Positions 47,277 through 58,294 of a stretch of 64,000 nt of DNA are shown here, one piece after another. Source of the DNA: Phlegmacium glaucopus (taxonomy: Eukaryota; Basidiomycota; Agaricomycetes; Agaricales; Cortinariaceae). Under the pieces are notes generated by a model. It made no database searches. It had not been told where the DNA came from and worked only from the letters and a program-made list of their open reading frames with translations. The stretch's first letter is position 1; every line of letters begins with the position of its first letter. Where the stretch lies: contig MU130073.1 in the NCBI GenBank assembly GCA_015039465.1, positions 420,618 to 484,617 of the forward strand. The letters are read 5' to 3'. Made by a program: the position numbers and the translations under genes.

Positions 47277-48235
47277 ATCATCCTCCCTTATCATTTCTAG
47301 AATTATTCCTACATTACAATGTGGTGGTGGTGGCAACGATGGCATGGTTAGATGGTGTATTGTACTCACCTCTTGATATTGGCACATTGTAGTTCTTACC
47401 TCAATGCCATCCCCCACCCCATTTTAACCTGCATCCATCGATACAGAACCTCCCTATCCCCTCCGCGCCTGTACCGGTAAGTCGTCATATATGACTAATT
47501 CGGTCAAGCCGTGCCTGATAGCATACCTACAGCATCCCTGTGTCTCAACGACAACACCCTCCCTTGCCCCCTCTCAAATACTGTCGGTAGGGGTTCTTTC
47601 CACCCTCGTGCACCCTCTCCCATCAGACAATGCCTTTCTTTTACCCGGACCCAAGCAGTCGAGCGCTTAGAACTCTCGACATCCACCTACAAACCTCCTC
47701 AAGTGACCAGCAGGGCCTCGCCGGAGTTTCGGAACACGCAAATCTGGTAAGGAGGACCTGAGGAAGAAGGAAAGGGATGAGAGGCAAGCAAGAGAGTGGA
47801 GAAATAATGATGAAATAGCTTACAACCGTAAGGAGACCTATTCGACTCTTCGCCGGGACACACTCAACAGTACTCTACACCGGAAACGAGTTCTCTCCCC
47901 TCAAAATTCAATCATCTATCGCGGCAACTGTATTAGACCCCAATCCTCGATGCAGCCGACTCCGTTCGTCGGGCGTCGATGAAACGCCACTTCAGTCGGC
48001 TACAAAACTTTCTACACCCGTTTTACTATTCAAGCCCGCAAAAACCGTTCTTTAGGTACACGATAAGGATAGTGCTGTGATACTAAATGCTAATACAAGT
48101 TATAACGAACAGAACTTGAATGTTTTTCTCCTCTTCTGCGCCTGGGGACCCTTCCCGCTTCCACCTTCAACCAACACCCCACCGGATTCGAAGGAAGCGA
48201 AATACGATCGGATGCCATATCTATCCACAAGCCTT
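47277..48235. other. Spacer after the HNH-like gene
   Basis: Nothing recognised. A plus frame at 47511-47750 has no family match. Confidence 0.35.
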
Positions 48236-48845
48236 ACACACTATCACAAGGAGATGTCAAGTTCGACCTTTGTATGCTGTGTATAATACTATATTCACAT
48301 TCACATTCACTGATGAATGCAGTGCAAATGCCTCAGACATCCTATATAGCAGCTGCGCGGTCAGCTTCGTGGAGACTTACTGCACGACCCGATCCCTATT
48401 TATAGGGATACTAGTGCAGAAAAAATGCTTCCCATCCAGGTGTATCCGCTGTATCTGTTGCTCAGCTTTCTCAGAGTCGAAAAACTAAGGGTTGCCGGCC
48501 AGAAACTTTGCATTCGACAAGCGGCATTCCTACGATTTTATTTTTTCCGGAAATGCTTATCCCTGTTCATTCGCCGTTTTCGCAACAACTTGAACCAAAT
48601 GTCAAAGTCTAGTGAAAAGCAAACCGCGATGATGTAGACTGTTTTAGCAGACTCCCTATATCGTTTCTGAACAGATGGCAGCAGAAGTCATTGCCACTAC
48701 ACCACACGGAGCAACGCTATCTGCCTGTGCCGCAAACGGGTCCATCGACTTCCCAGGGTAGTCCCATATTCAACGACGCCTACAGGCGACATTCTCGTAT
48801 CGCCACTCCACACGGAGTACTGCTATCCGCCAGAGCTGCAAAAAA
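48236..48845 (+). pseudogene. WW-family fragment G, inverted, with its promoter
   Basis: The only plus-strand member. Upstream DNA shared with copy A (GTCAAGTTCGACCTTTGTAT), the TATA block (CATCCTATATAGCAGCTG, about 48339), then MLPIQVYPLYLLLSFLRVEK. A deletion after MSKSS shifts the frame to a stop at 48638. The repeat unit is still readable (QRYLPVPQTGPSTSQ). It stops at about 48845, where the TIR-element end begins. Confidence 0.8.
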
Positions 48846-48890
48846 ATACCAAGCGCTGAACCCCTCGGGTCACGGAACAACATCCCGGTT

Positions 48891-49260
48891 CTAGTGACCT
48901 TGCTGAACTTATGCAATTACAATATTACACAACCGAATTCACATTGCGATGTTCGGTCTCCGTCCCTAAAGGTAGCAAGGATAATAATAATAATAAAATG
49001 AATTGATGACATCCGACCTAACAGGCTGCTTTCCAGATGAAAGCTTAGAAGGCACGTGTACGACCATCCGATAATTGACTTGTCACTTAAATTCAGTTCA
49101 TTGTATTTTTCATCAAGCTGCCCTGGAAAATAACCCGGCCGAGATCACTGTGGCGTATGAGATTGATGAGATAAGTATAATCACATTCGACGGCGGGGGA
49201 ACTCGTCAGCATAATATACTACTTACCTTCTTACCTGCATCGATCTAGAATATGACAAGG
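48891..49260. repeat. Segmental duplication of spacer (with 42238-42620)
   Basis: Second copy of the spacer upstream-to-downstream of the E/F pair. Confidence 0.85.
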
Positions 49261-49371
49261 AATGTGACGTGATAAATGGAAAGCATAGAAAAGCCAGGGA
49301 CAAATAATTATTACCGAGGGAATGCCAGTGGGAGATCATACAAAAAAAGCACAGAACACACACACACCAAT

Positions 49372-52146
49372 TCAGGGTTCAGGCGACTCAGGAGATTTTA
49401 ACCGCTCAGTACGCGACTGAATCCAATGCATAATCTTGCTCTTTCCCCCATTCCTTATCGACTCCTTTAACAACCTCCATTGCCTAAACGGCCAAGCGTA
49501 CCAAAAAGGTTGGTTTTCATACGACAGAGAGATGCACCACAGGAGCAAAAGACACAGCGTTAACAATGTAATGGACATCATGATGATAGTAATGTGGTCC
49601 TGTGAGCCGAAACACATGATAGAAAATGCCGCGAGGAAGGAGATCAGCCTGTAATGAGTGGCGAAAAGAGTTGGTGAGCACTAGGTGCACGATGATTTTT
49701 ATGTCTAAGTGAAGCACTTACCCGGAAATGAGCAAGGCGTAAGGTAGGCTATACATCAAAGCAAGAATTTCCAATCCATACATGGAAGCGCTACGATTGA
49801 CTATGAATGTGACCTGAATATAACAGCAGCCGTATCAGTCAGTTGGATGAACAACCAAATCATCAGAAAATTCGACAAACGTTCAACGAGGTATTATGTA
49901 TCTTAACCAAAAGCAAACCTAGAACAATCGCTCCAATACTGGTCATTATCGAGAAATAACTTGCTCTCTGGGTATGTGAACGATGACCCGCAGATGCCGA
50001 GATGTCGACGCTTTGAATTGCTAGAAATGCAACGTTAGCATTGAGCAGTACGGTTGCCTGGAAGTTAAAAAATAATAGGTATGTGATAAGTCGAGGGATA
50101 TGGGAGCGTGCAAAATAATATAAACGTACATATAGAGTAAATTCTTTCCAATCGGCCGTTAACTGCTCCAACAGATCTTTCCACACATGTTCATTGACAA
50201 GGCAATCAACGGTTATTTCGCGTAACTTTCTAAGATAGACCGCTGGTCCGTAGAGCAGAAAAAATGACAGGACTTTCATCAGAAAAGTCCTTGGTCTCTC
50301 AGGATGAATTGATTGACCCCTGTTTATACGGGCATTTATTTGTCCGTGCAGATGGAGGAATCGTTCATGGTCTAGTAGTGATTCGTCAGATTTGAGTTGG
50401 AATAATAAGGAAGGGACCTACGAAAGTTTTGGAGAAAACGCGCTATTAAACTTATTGATTAACACATGGACAAGCTAAACAAGCTCAGTTGTACCACTTA
50501 CAGATAATAGCAATAGAACCAGCTGCCAGTTCACCTTGCGCTGAATTTGACGCTGACATTGACATTAGTCAAACTTACAGGAAGACCAAGGGCATAGCCT
50601 TACTTTCGATAGTGTTCACTAAATCAAGCATTTTCTGTAATTCTTCCAAACTATATGGCGCCAGGCCCTGAAGCGATGTCAAAGAGTCTACGTTGCCCGA
50701 TTGAGAACTTGAGAGTGGTGAAGTGAATCAAGGTTACATACCGCCGACCGCATGGATAAGAAGATCCTTTATTTGCGAAATGGCGCTGAATGGAAGTGGT
50801 CGTATGTTCGGAAACAAATAGTTATGAAGCCTGGCGAAAAAGGTGGGTTAGTTTCAGAACAAAACTCCGTGTAGCATAAATCGAAGTGTTGAACTGACCA
50901 ATACAAAGATTTCATTTCGTGACCTATCCAATTACCTGTCAATAAAATAATTCATGCCTGCAATAGAAGATAAAGGACTCGCCAATGAGTGATGGAGTGT
51001 AATCAACCTTGACCTCGCTCAGGAGATCCATACCATTGAATTCATCCAACCAAAACAAGCACAGCTCTGCATGATTCACGAAATAATATCCACACCTCCC
51101 AGAGTTCCTAAGCTCCAACACAAGACACGTCTCCCCCGGAATATCGACCTTGTATCTCTCGATATATGAAAATATTTGGTCGATACAAGTCTCTAATTTT
51201 GTTTTGGAATCTGCATCGTACATCCAAACGTCGGTGAGGATGGGGATTGTCTGTAGTACAGAAACGATTCAGCGTTGCTTCTTCGACGCTGAGGAGCATT
51301 GAAATGTGCTTGCCCGAGAGTCATCAAGAAAGTACGGAGCACCGTCCGGATGGGTAAAACCAACCCATTGGTTCGGAAGTTCCGGCCTAAGTACGCTGAG
51401 TTGCAGATCAAAACCATCTATCAAAAGCTATCTAAAGACAACTCACTCCTTGAAAGTCATAAGCAACGGGCGGATCGGGAACGATTTACAGTAGAATTTC
51501 TCGCTATATTGAAGAGAATCGTGAGCCATAAACTGATGATCTGTCGTGAAAAAACATACGATTTGAAGCCTCTCTCATATCGCTCAAATTCGTCCGATGT
51601 AACACCGACAAGACTCGGATATTCTTTAGAAAGTCCAGGAGGTGAATGAAGATCATCGTCTTCTGCTCTAGTAGTGACACTTGAGCTGGTGAGTGTCGTG
51701 TCCGACTCGGAGTCATCCATAAGCGTCATTGAATAAGAGACTACTGCCTGGGCAGTCGATGGACTCGTTTGAGGCTCTGGCTGATAGCATTTCTCCGGAA
51801 AGTGTTGCGGCAATAGTAACTGAGGCCTCTGTTTCCAGTTGCTCAAAAACGACGGCGGTGTGCTAATACGATCCACATCACCAAACACATGCGAGTCGTG
51901 GTTTGCTTCATCCCATGTCACAGAAGGACGACTTCCATTGGATTTTGATATTTGGTTCAAGTTGCGAAAATGGCCAGTGAGCAAGAATAAACGTTTCTGA
52001 CAAAAAAACCGCAGAAATACTACTTGTCGAAGGCCAAGTTTCCAAAATTTATCGCCAACAACCCTTAGTTTTTCAAGGTAGCCGAGGAACTGATGCAGAA
52101 GCGGGATAGGAGGCATTTTTTCTTCGCTGGGAAGGTTGGCGTCCAT
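49372..52146 (-). CDS. WW-domain multi-pass membrane protein, copy F
   Basis: Most divergent full copy, and apparently intact. Start ATG 52146 (MDANLPSEEKMPPIPLLHQF). It has one degenerate 36-residue unit (FPEKCYQPEPQTSPSTAQ). Exon 1 ends FERYERGFKS as in all copies; exon 2 reads EKFYCKSFPIRPLLMTF; the WW core is ELPNQWVGFTHPDGAPYF. GC donors occur after both the WW exon and the YTPS-LIG exon. The last exon matches copy E and has one long hydrophobic segment (IMMSITLLTLCLLLLWCISL), then a basic tail ending SPESPEP at 49372. It lacks the TATA block shared by the other copies, which suggests different regulation or that it is the older copy. Confidence 0.75.
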
Positions 52147-52654
52147 AGGCTATTATAGATGAGCAAGGTGTTGTCCTGAAGGCCTCAAGACCCTAACCAT
52201 GTAGTTACTGTAGGCAGTGGCTATGCTTGGGCTATGCTGCAGTCGAACTAGTGATGTATTAAAGTACGCTACATCCATGTATAGCTGATATCTGACAGGA
52301 CTAAACGTGAGATGCGTCTGTATGTATAGGCTATGAGGCTATGGTAATTAGATGATACCAACAATAAAAGTCATTTTTCTCACCAGAGGCTTCGATTCCA
52401 AAGTCAACGTATCATAATAATCAGAAAATTCCTGAAGAAAATACAACAGCACACGAGGAACAAGGAGCAAGCGCCCGAAGCGTAGTGTCTAGCAAGCGCC
52501 CAGCACAGTCAGAGTCATCGCGTAATCCATATGAATGACCAAGATATCGGACGTCAGGCCTCGACTCCAGTAAGCGCCGCCAAGGCCTTCTTCATCTGGG
52601 TCACAAAATTGGCAAGGCTCTCTCGTGCCTTCTCTAATGTCGCAAGAATAACCA
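52147..52654. other. Spacer upstream of copy F
   Basis: No feature recognised. Confidence 0.4.
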
Positions 52655-53382
52655 TTAGTCAGTATTGATCCAAGCTAAGCAAGCAGTCCAGACTTGGCAG
52701 AACCATAAAGTCCGATGACAATAAAATTCTGGAGGAAAGACAAGGAAGTGACTCATCGCAGACTCAAGACAAGGACTTGAAGGTAAACGCAGCATACCAA
52801 CGATGCCCATAGTTCCATAACGGAACTTGAAAACAGAGGACGAAAGGGAAGAGGCAGAGATTGAAGACGAAGGTGTCGGCGAACACATGCCTTGTTCCCT
52901 TTCCATATTTATTATTGTATGATTCTGATTCTCAAGTTCTTGACATTCGAGTTGGGCTTTGCGTTTAAAACGTGAAGTAGCCCAGGCATGCGTCTGGAGT
53001 ATCGCCTCAAGGAGCATCGTCGTATATTCTATCATAGGGCAGAATGAAAAGGGAAATGTCAGTATGTACTAGATATTCACTTCCAAGAAATACTGAGGGT
53101 GCCACAAAGTGTAAATATATGCGCTTGCACACCTTCTTCAAGCATCACATCTCGAGCAGCCTCTGCACTAAATGGATTGATAATGTAGGTCGTTGAATCG
53201 AATGGTAGAAATTTTTCTGAAATTATTTCTGCCAAAGGTCGTTCACTTGCCGAGCTTGAGGCCTCACTATTCAATGGTGCACTGCTACGTTCATTTCCTG
53301 GATCCGCTACCTTCGGAAACTCTTGAGTAGCTGAGGATACGCTGGAAGTTATAGGAGACGAGTCTACAGTGTTTGGTTGCAT
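52655..53382 (-). CDS. Hypothetical small protein, three exons
   Basis: Start taken at 53382 (MQPNTVDSSPITSSVSSATQ), a Ser/Ala-rich N-terminus. Exon 1 ends ARDVMLEE; an intron of about 100 nt (gtgtgc to gatag) leads to EYTTMLLEAILQTHAWATS and a likely short coiled coil (RKAQLECQELENQNHTIINM). A second intron near 52735-52797 leads to a short last exon ending WINTD at 52655. All joins keep frame. I recognise no family. The first exon could extend upstream. Confidence 0.5.
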
Positions 53383-53489
53383 GTCAGAAAGTGGCCCTTG
53401 TAGTCGCGTTGGTAGAAGAGGGACGTTATGTTTGGACGGGAGGATTTGACAAACAGAAATTGGTCAGCTCGGCTCCTTGCGCCACACAG

Positions 53490-53642
53490 TGAACAGGAAA
53501 GGAACAACAAACAACTTTTGAGGCCATAGTAAAGGTATGGGCGACGGGAGGGAAAATCTTCTTTTTAAATGGTCCAGGTGGCACTGGCAAGTCACTTGCA
53601 TCGAATACTCTGGCACATGCATGTCGTGTTAATAAATTATAA
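53490..53642 (+). pseudogene. PIF1-type helicase fragment (Walker A)
   Basis: About 45 codons: EQQTTFEAIVKVWATGGKIF then FLNGPGGTGKSLASNTLAHA. The GPGGTGKS loop preceded by FFLNG is typical of PIF1-like helicases, including those of Helitrons. No Rep domain or other helicase motif is nearby, so it is a scrap. Confidence 0.6.
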
Positions 53643-53809
53643 CAACTTGAGCTGAAACTGGCATCATTTTATAGCTGTTGAAAATTTTCAGGCGTAGCTG
53701 CTTAAAATACTGAGGTTACCAATATCATTTAGTACTCGATATTCACAGTGAAATGCGTATGTCCGTATATCTCCCCTCGATGGCTAACGAACGGGTTATC
53801 CCAGATACG

Positions 53810-54581
53810 TTAATCATCCAATCCCGGGCAGTTCTCTGATGTTTGGGCGATGAATTTCTGGTCCTGCACTGTAAATATGAGGTTAAAGCTAGGGGAGCAG
53901 CTTGGGGTCAGTCTTATTATTATTATTATTTATGCCAAAAATTTCACTCACGCGTCATCAGGGTACTTCGGCGGGCTTTTGAGACCCAACGATTTCATGA
54001 TGTTATTGATTTCAGAGTGTTCCTGGTTGGAAGATGTTCGATTTCTTTGCCTTCAACGACGAGCAATTTCATAATCTCACCCAACATATCAAAATATTTG
54101 CGGTGCTAGTCGCCGCGAACTTTGCAACCGCCTTCGCTACACAGTCAGAGTCATCACGATCGCTGAAAGGTATATGCTATGAGTGATGAACGCCACTTAT
54201 TACAACAATCCTATTACCAGCTAGTGTTGACAGTCAGACCAAGCTCTTCCGCCAGCGGTGTCACAGTCATAAGGGGCCTGGTCCTGTCGCCATTGCTTTG
54301 CGGCTGCTCTGCCATGATAAAACCAACGTCAAACGGCGATTGTGGCCCAAACACCTATCCGAATGTATCAATACTTGACTGACTCCTTCAAGAAGGCAAT
54401 ATTTTACTCCAGTTAGACACTGCGCTCTTTCCTCTCCCTGGGGATCAAGGCCTTGGCCACCATCCGATGGCTTCTCCCCATGACGAATCAGGAAGATCTC
54501 ATTGTCGAATGACTTGGAGCTTTTCGCTCCTGCGAAGGTCATACATGCCAACAAGGCGACGATACCTATTGTGCGAACCAT
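53810..54581 (-). CDS. Secreted histidine phosphatase (phosphoglycerate-mutase-like)
   Basis: Start ATG 54581. The first 20 residues (MVRTIGIVALLACMTFAGAK) are a signal peptide. Exon 1 (54408-54581) has the catalytic motif IFLIRHGEKPSDGGQGLDPQ. Exon 2 has VFGPQSPFDVGFIMAEQPQS and TRPLMTVTPLAEELGL. Exon 3 has DDSDCVAKAVAKFAA and ends ILICW; exon 4 starts EHSEINNIM, placing the second catalytic His in ICWEH; exon 5 ends QTSENCPGLDD at 53810. All four introns have GT-AG borders and keep frame, so the gene is intact. It has the RHG motif and second His of clade-1 histidine phosphatases. The substrate is not predictable. Confidence 0.85.
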
Positions 54582-55057
54582 GGTTAGTGGGGTGAATATT
54601 GCTTCGGTATTAGGTAAGGAACTTGCTGTTTTGTAAGTTCCCAATCAAGAGCAGGCTTTGGGTATAACTGCATCTATTTCTGTACAGCCACACGTTCTCA
54701 GGAATGTCGACAACGTGTTGGATCTAGATGATGTTGGGAAGTGATGGCCGACAACTAGTATATATTTACCTAGGCATAAATAGCATACTAGGATACGAGT
54801 TAGCTACACATTAGTATGGTAATGAAAAGGTAACGTACTGCCCAAGTGCCAGGAAGTGGTTGACAACTGAGGAACAAAGAGGCGTGTGACGAATAGGCGT
54901 ATCACGTGAGGCGATAACTCTATATAACTTAAGGTATAAGGTCAACACAGATGTGAAGCTGGTCACATACATACCATTTCTCGACGACATCACTGTCAGA
55001 GATCGCATGTAACGGTGTATTATGAATCCGTGTAGACCCCTACAACGAGAGGTTATT
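54582..55057. other. Spacer
   Basis: No clear gene. Minus-strand sequence near 54850-55050 might hold a further exon of the small gene at 55058, but no join is convincing. Confidence 0.3.
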
Positions 55058-55270
55058 TTAGGCAAGATTGACATCGCCAAGTTTTAACCATGTGGGTGTC
55101 TTCAATGTTGTAGTTGTAAAAGTTGTTTGTGACCCAGATCTGTCAATATTATATACATACATCACCTGATTGCCGTTGGGGTTTAAATGGTACGCAGCCT
55201 GGGCGCCAAAGGCAGTGTTGCCTTCAAGTTGATTAACTTGTGGCATGTCACAGCCTTTTTGCTCTATCAC
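55058..55270 (-). CDS. Hypothetical small ORF
   Basis: 70 codons, including MPQVNQLEGNTAFGAQAAYH and NPNGNQVMYVYNIDRSGSQT. The alternating polar/aromatic pattern recalls one blade of a beta-propeller lectin, but one blade is not enough to call it. Possibly one exon of a longer gene; neighbouring exons not found. Confidence 0.35.
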   Translation of the reverse strand: MIEQKGCDMPQVNQLEGNTAFGAQAAYHLNPNGNQVMYVYNIDRSGSQTTFTTTTLKTPTWLKLGDVNLA

Positions 55271-55611
55271 ATGTAATACCTTGCCAGTGTGTACAAATAG
55301 TATAGATGAGAACTAATAATTAGGGCCCAATCTATGCCTTTCAAAACAGAAAAAAAATCAGCTAAATCCATTCCGCCAACCCAAGTTGAGAAAATCCAGG
55401 TGGCATGACCAGATTTCCCGGCGTATTCAAACGACTACATGTGAATGTAAAACATTGAAGACCCATCGGCGGGTTTGGTGTGAATTCGAAGTAGCCGACC
55501 CACGAACACGGCGAACGCAGTGCATTTGAAGGCTGCGCTCAATAACGTAGGCCACAGATATTCAAGGGGGAAAAAAACACATACAAGATACAACTACATT
55601 GGCCAAGTCGT

Positions 55612-57579
55612 TCAACCGTGACGCCTACACACTAATTCTCTATCCCACTCATCTGATCCTACACCAGAAGCAACAACAAACAAGGAAGTAGGATCATATT
55701 TACCTTTGATCGATTTCAGTTTATTATAATGATTGCCGAAAAAGGATTTCTTGAAATCGTGTTCATGACGGGAACCCTACACGAAAAAAAAAAACAGTGA
55801 AATTAGGTTTTTTAACTTCCACTGGTTTCAAAGTTCACCCGTTCCTTACCTCGTTAAGATATGACCCCGAATCTGTGGTCAACTGGTCAAGAATGAGAGT
55901 AGATTGCTTGAGGTGGTTTATTTTTTGGAATATAAAGTCTGCAGTTGAGCCTTCAGGCCAGGTCGCTGAGACGTAAACTTCCGATATCGCCTTACGCCAT
56001 GAAGGATTTAGGCCAGTGGATTCAGGGTCTACGCGAGACACAGCACCGCCTGCGACAGAGCTAAGTACATTAGAAGATTGAGGTTAATTGAATTGAAGAC
56101 CACCGTTATATAGAACTGACTTACTTCAGAGTAACACCGCCATTGAGTGATAACATGATTTTGGCCGCTTGTGCAGGGTCGGTCTTTGCCAAGCTACGAG
56201 GAAGCAGTCTTGATGCGACTTCGACTTGAGTTCCTACTAGTCCATCTATGTGGCGAAAAGGGCCTGATACAACTCGTAAAATGAGTTGAAAGGTGTTGTT
56301 GTAGCTTGTACCATACCACCGTAGCTTCTGCTACGTATTGGGCGAATGGAAGGAAAGTCGCGTTGGTATCTGCCCAAGAGATGTTTGGAGCTGCGAGGCG
56401 AGCTAAGAAGGATGAATTGGATAAAGCAATATATCCACCCCAACCTGCTTCGGAGGTGGTTGGGTGTAATTTGATAAATTCGGTCGTTACATTTTGAGCG
56501 ATGGCAGGTGAGGTGAAGTTGGATTAAGGGGAAGGTTGGATGGGTTTGGTAAGTAGTTGAAGTTACGACGCCGTAGGTACCTCCGCCACCACCGCGTAAC
56601 GCCCAAAACAAATCTGGGCATTGGAAAGAGTTGGCGGTGATGAGAGATCCATTGGCGAGGACAATGGTAAATTGAAGAACGTTATCGACACCTTGTGATA
56701 TTCTGAATTTGAGCATACAGAATGAATGGCAAGAATGGCGTCGTACCGAGGCCGAACTTAGGGGAAAAGGTACTGTGTCCTCCACCCATTACCCATCCTC
56801 CAGCAGCGCCAGCTGAAGCACCTGGAGGTATACCTCCAACAATGAACCGTCCTTGTTTCTGAACAAAGTCATATGCTTCATGCCATTGAACACCAGCTCC
56901 AAGAGTAACAGCTGATATATACCGAAAGTAATTTTGATCAATCGCTGGAAACGCGAAAAGAAAAAGGAGCAATCACCATTAAACGTGTTTTCGGTTGTTA
57001 TTGGAGCGCCTTCGGGGACAAAATTCGAATTATACGACATATCCTTCATATTATGTGTCCATATCAAAAAACCACCACGTGCAGTGCTTCGACCGAAATA
57101 ATCATGTCCCGTATTCTTCACCACCAGCTTGAGATTATGTTGTTTTGCGAAATTGACCGCAGTTTGAACATCACCCCCAGAACGAGCATCGACACCAACG
57201 GGTGGCACGCTTCCCTGACCACATGGAATTCCCAAGGTAGTATTCAAGTAACATGCTGATAACGTATCGTTGGGGAATATGAATGCAGTGCCTCGAAATT
57301 GGTGTTCTGCATCGATCCTGGTTGGTCTGAACGCCAGTTACCGTTCGTATAGTTTGCAATTACGTTTGAACAGCTCCCGGAAGGCGCTGAGGGCTGATAG
57401 CATGGAAATGCAGGGGGAAGGGGGTGTAGAAGTGGTTGGGATAATTGAGTAGCCAATGTGGCGAATTCGTTTTGGTCGGGCCAGCATGATTGGCCATATA
57501 GGCAGCGGCAAGTAGATATCGCCTTGTTAGCTGCCAAGATGGGCGAGACGAAGGAAAATTGGATAATACTTTGTTTCAT
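55612..57579 (-). pseudogene. FAD-linked oxidoreductase (berberine-bridge-like), frameshifted
   Basis: Start ATG 57579 (MKQSIIQFSFVSPILAAN, a signal-like N-terminus). FAD-binding features: VGVDARSGGDVQTAVNFAKQ, then KNTGHDYFGRSTARGGFLIW (His for covalent FAD), and GGGHSTFSPKFGLG. A substrate-domain part follows (LFWALRGGGGGTYGVVTST), and the C-terminal BBE part has DPESTGLNPSWRKAISEVYV and GKYDPTSLFVVASGVGSDEW, ending at 55612. Introns are readable and in phase, but single-base shifts break the frame near 57290, 56520, 56340 and 56265. The neighbouring phosphatase is intact, so I take these as real decay, though read errors cannot be excluded. Confidence 0.7.
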
Positions 57580-58294
57580 GGGAGCTGGTTTGAACGATAG
57601 ACGGAGCTTAGTGAACTTTTTATAAGGCCATGAGGTTTTGCCATAGTTAAGAAGCTGCAAGGGCGGTGCTGATTTATATCAGCACTGCGCTGCGAGACAG
57701 AAGGATATATATCAGTCTTATTCCAACCTAGTAGACCAGTTGTAGTCCAAAACAGTGTTTGTGCCAATAACGGTATGAATTGATGGCATATCGTGGGCAG
57801 GTAAAAGACCGGCGGGGTGGAGGTCCTAGCATCGTTCGGATAGAATTTGCAATGCAAAGTAGTCGTATAAAGCTCAGATTGCGTCTGAGTCTCGAGATCT
57901 GTTGAACCACCCTATTCGGCTAAAATTTGATGCACTGGCAGGAATCTTTAAGTTAACGCGTCGCGAGACTCTGAAACCCTAGATCGCGTTGATATTGGTC
58001 ACCATAATGGTTGTACTTTTGCACTTTTGGCAGTGCATATGTAGCCCCAAATTGGCCGTATGTCATAAAATATGAGCATAATCGAAATTATCGAAGTATC
58101 ATTTAAATTGGTTGATATATGTATAATTAGAGCCATCCCAAGATCTGCAACCCTTCTACAGCTGTGATGCGATCTATATCATCTATATCCAACAACATCG
58201 CATGGAGAGTGTCACGTATTGCAGACTTATTGACCAATTCCACTACAGTGAATTTGTATGTTGAATCAAGTGAAACTACAGGACAAAAATAAGC
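57580..58294. other. Spacer between oxidoreductase and DUF6535 gene
   Basis: No feature recognised. Confidence 0.4.
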
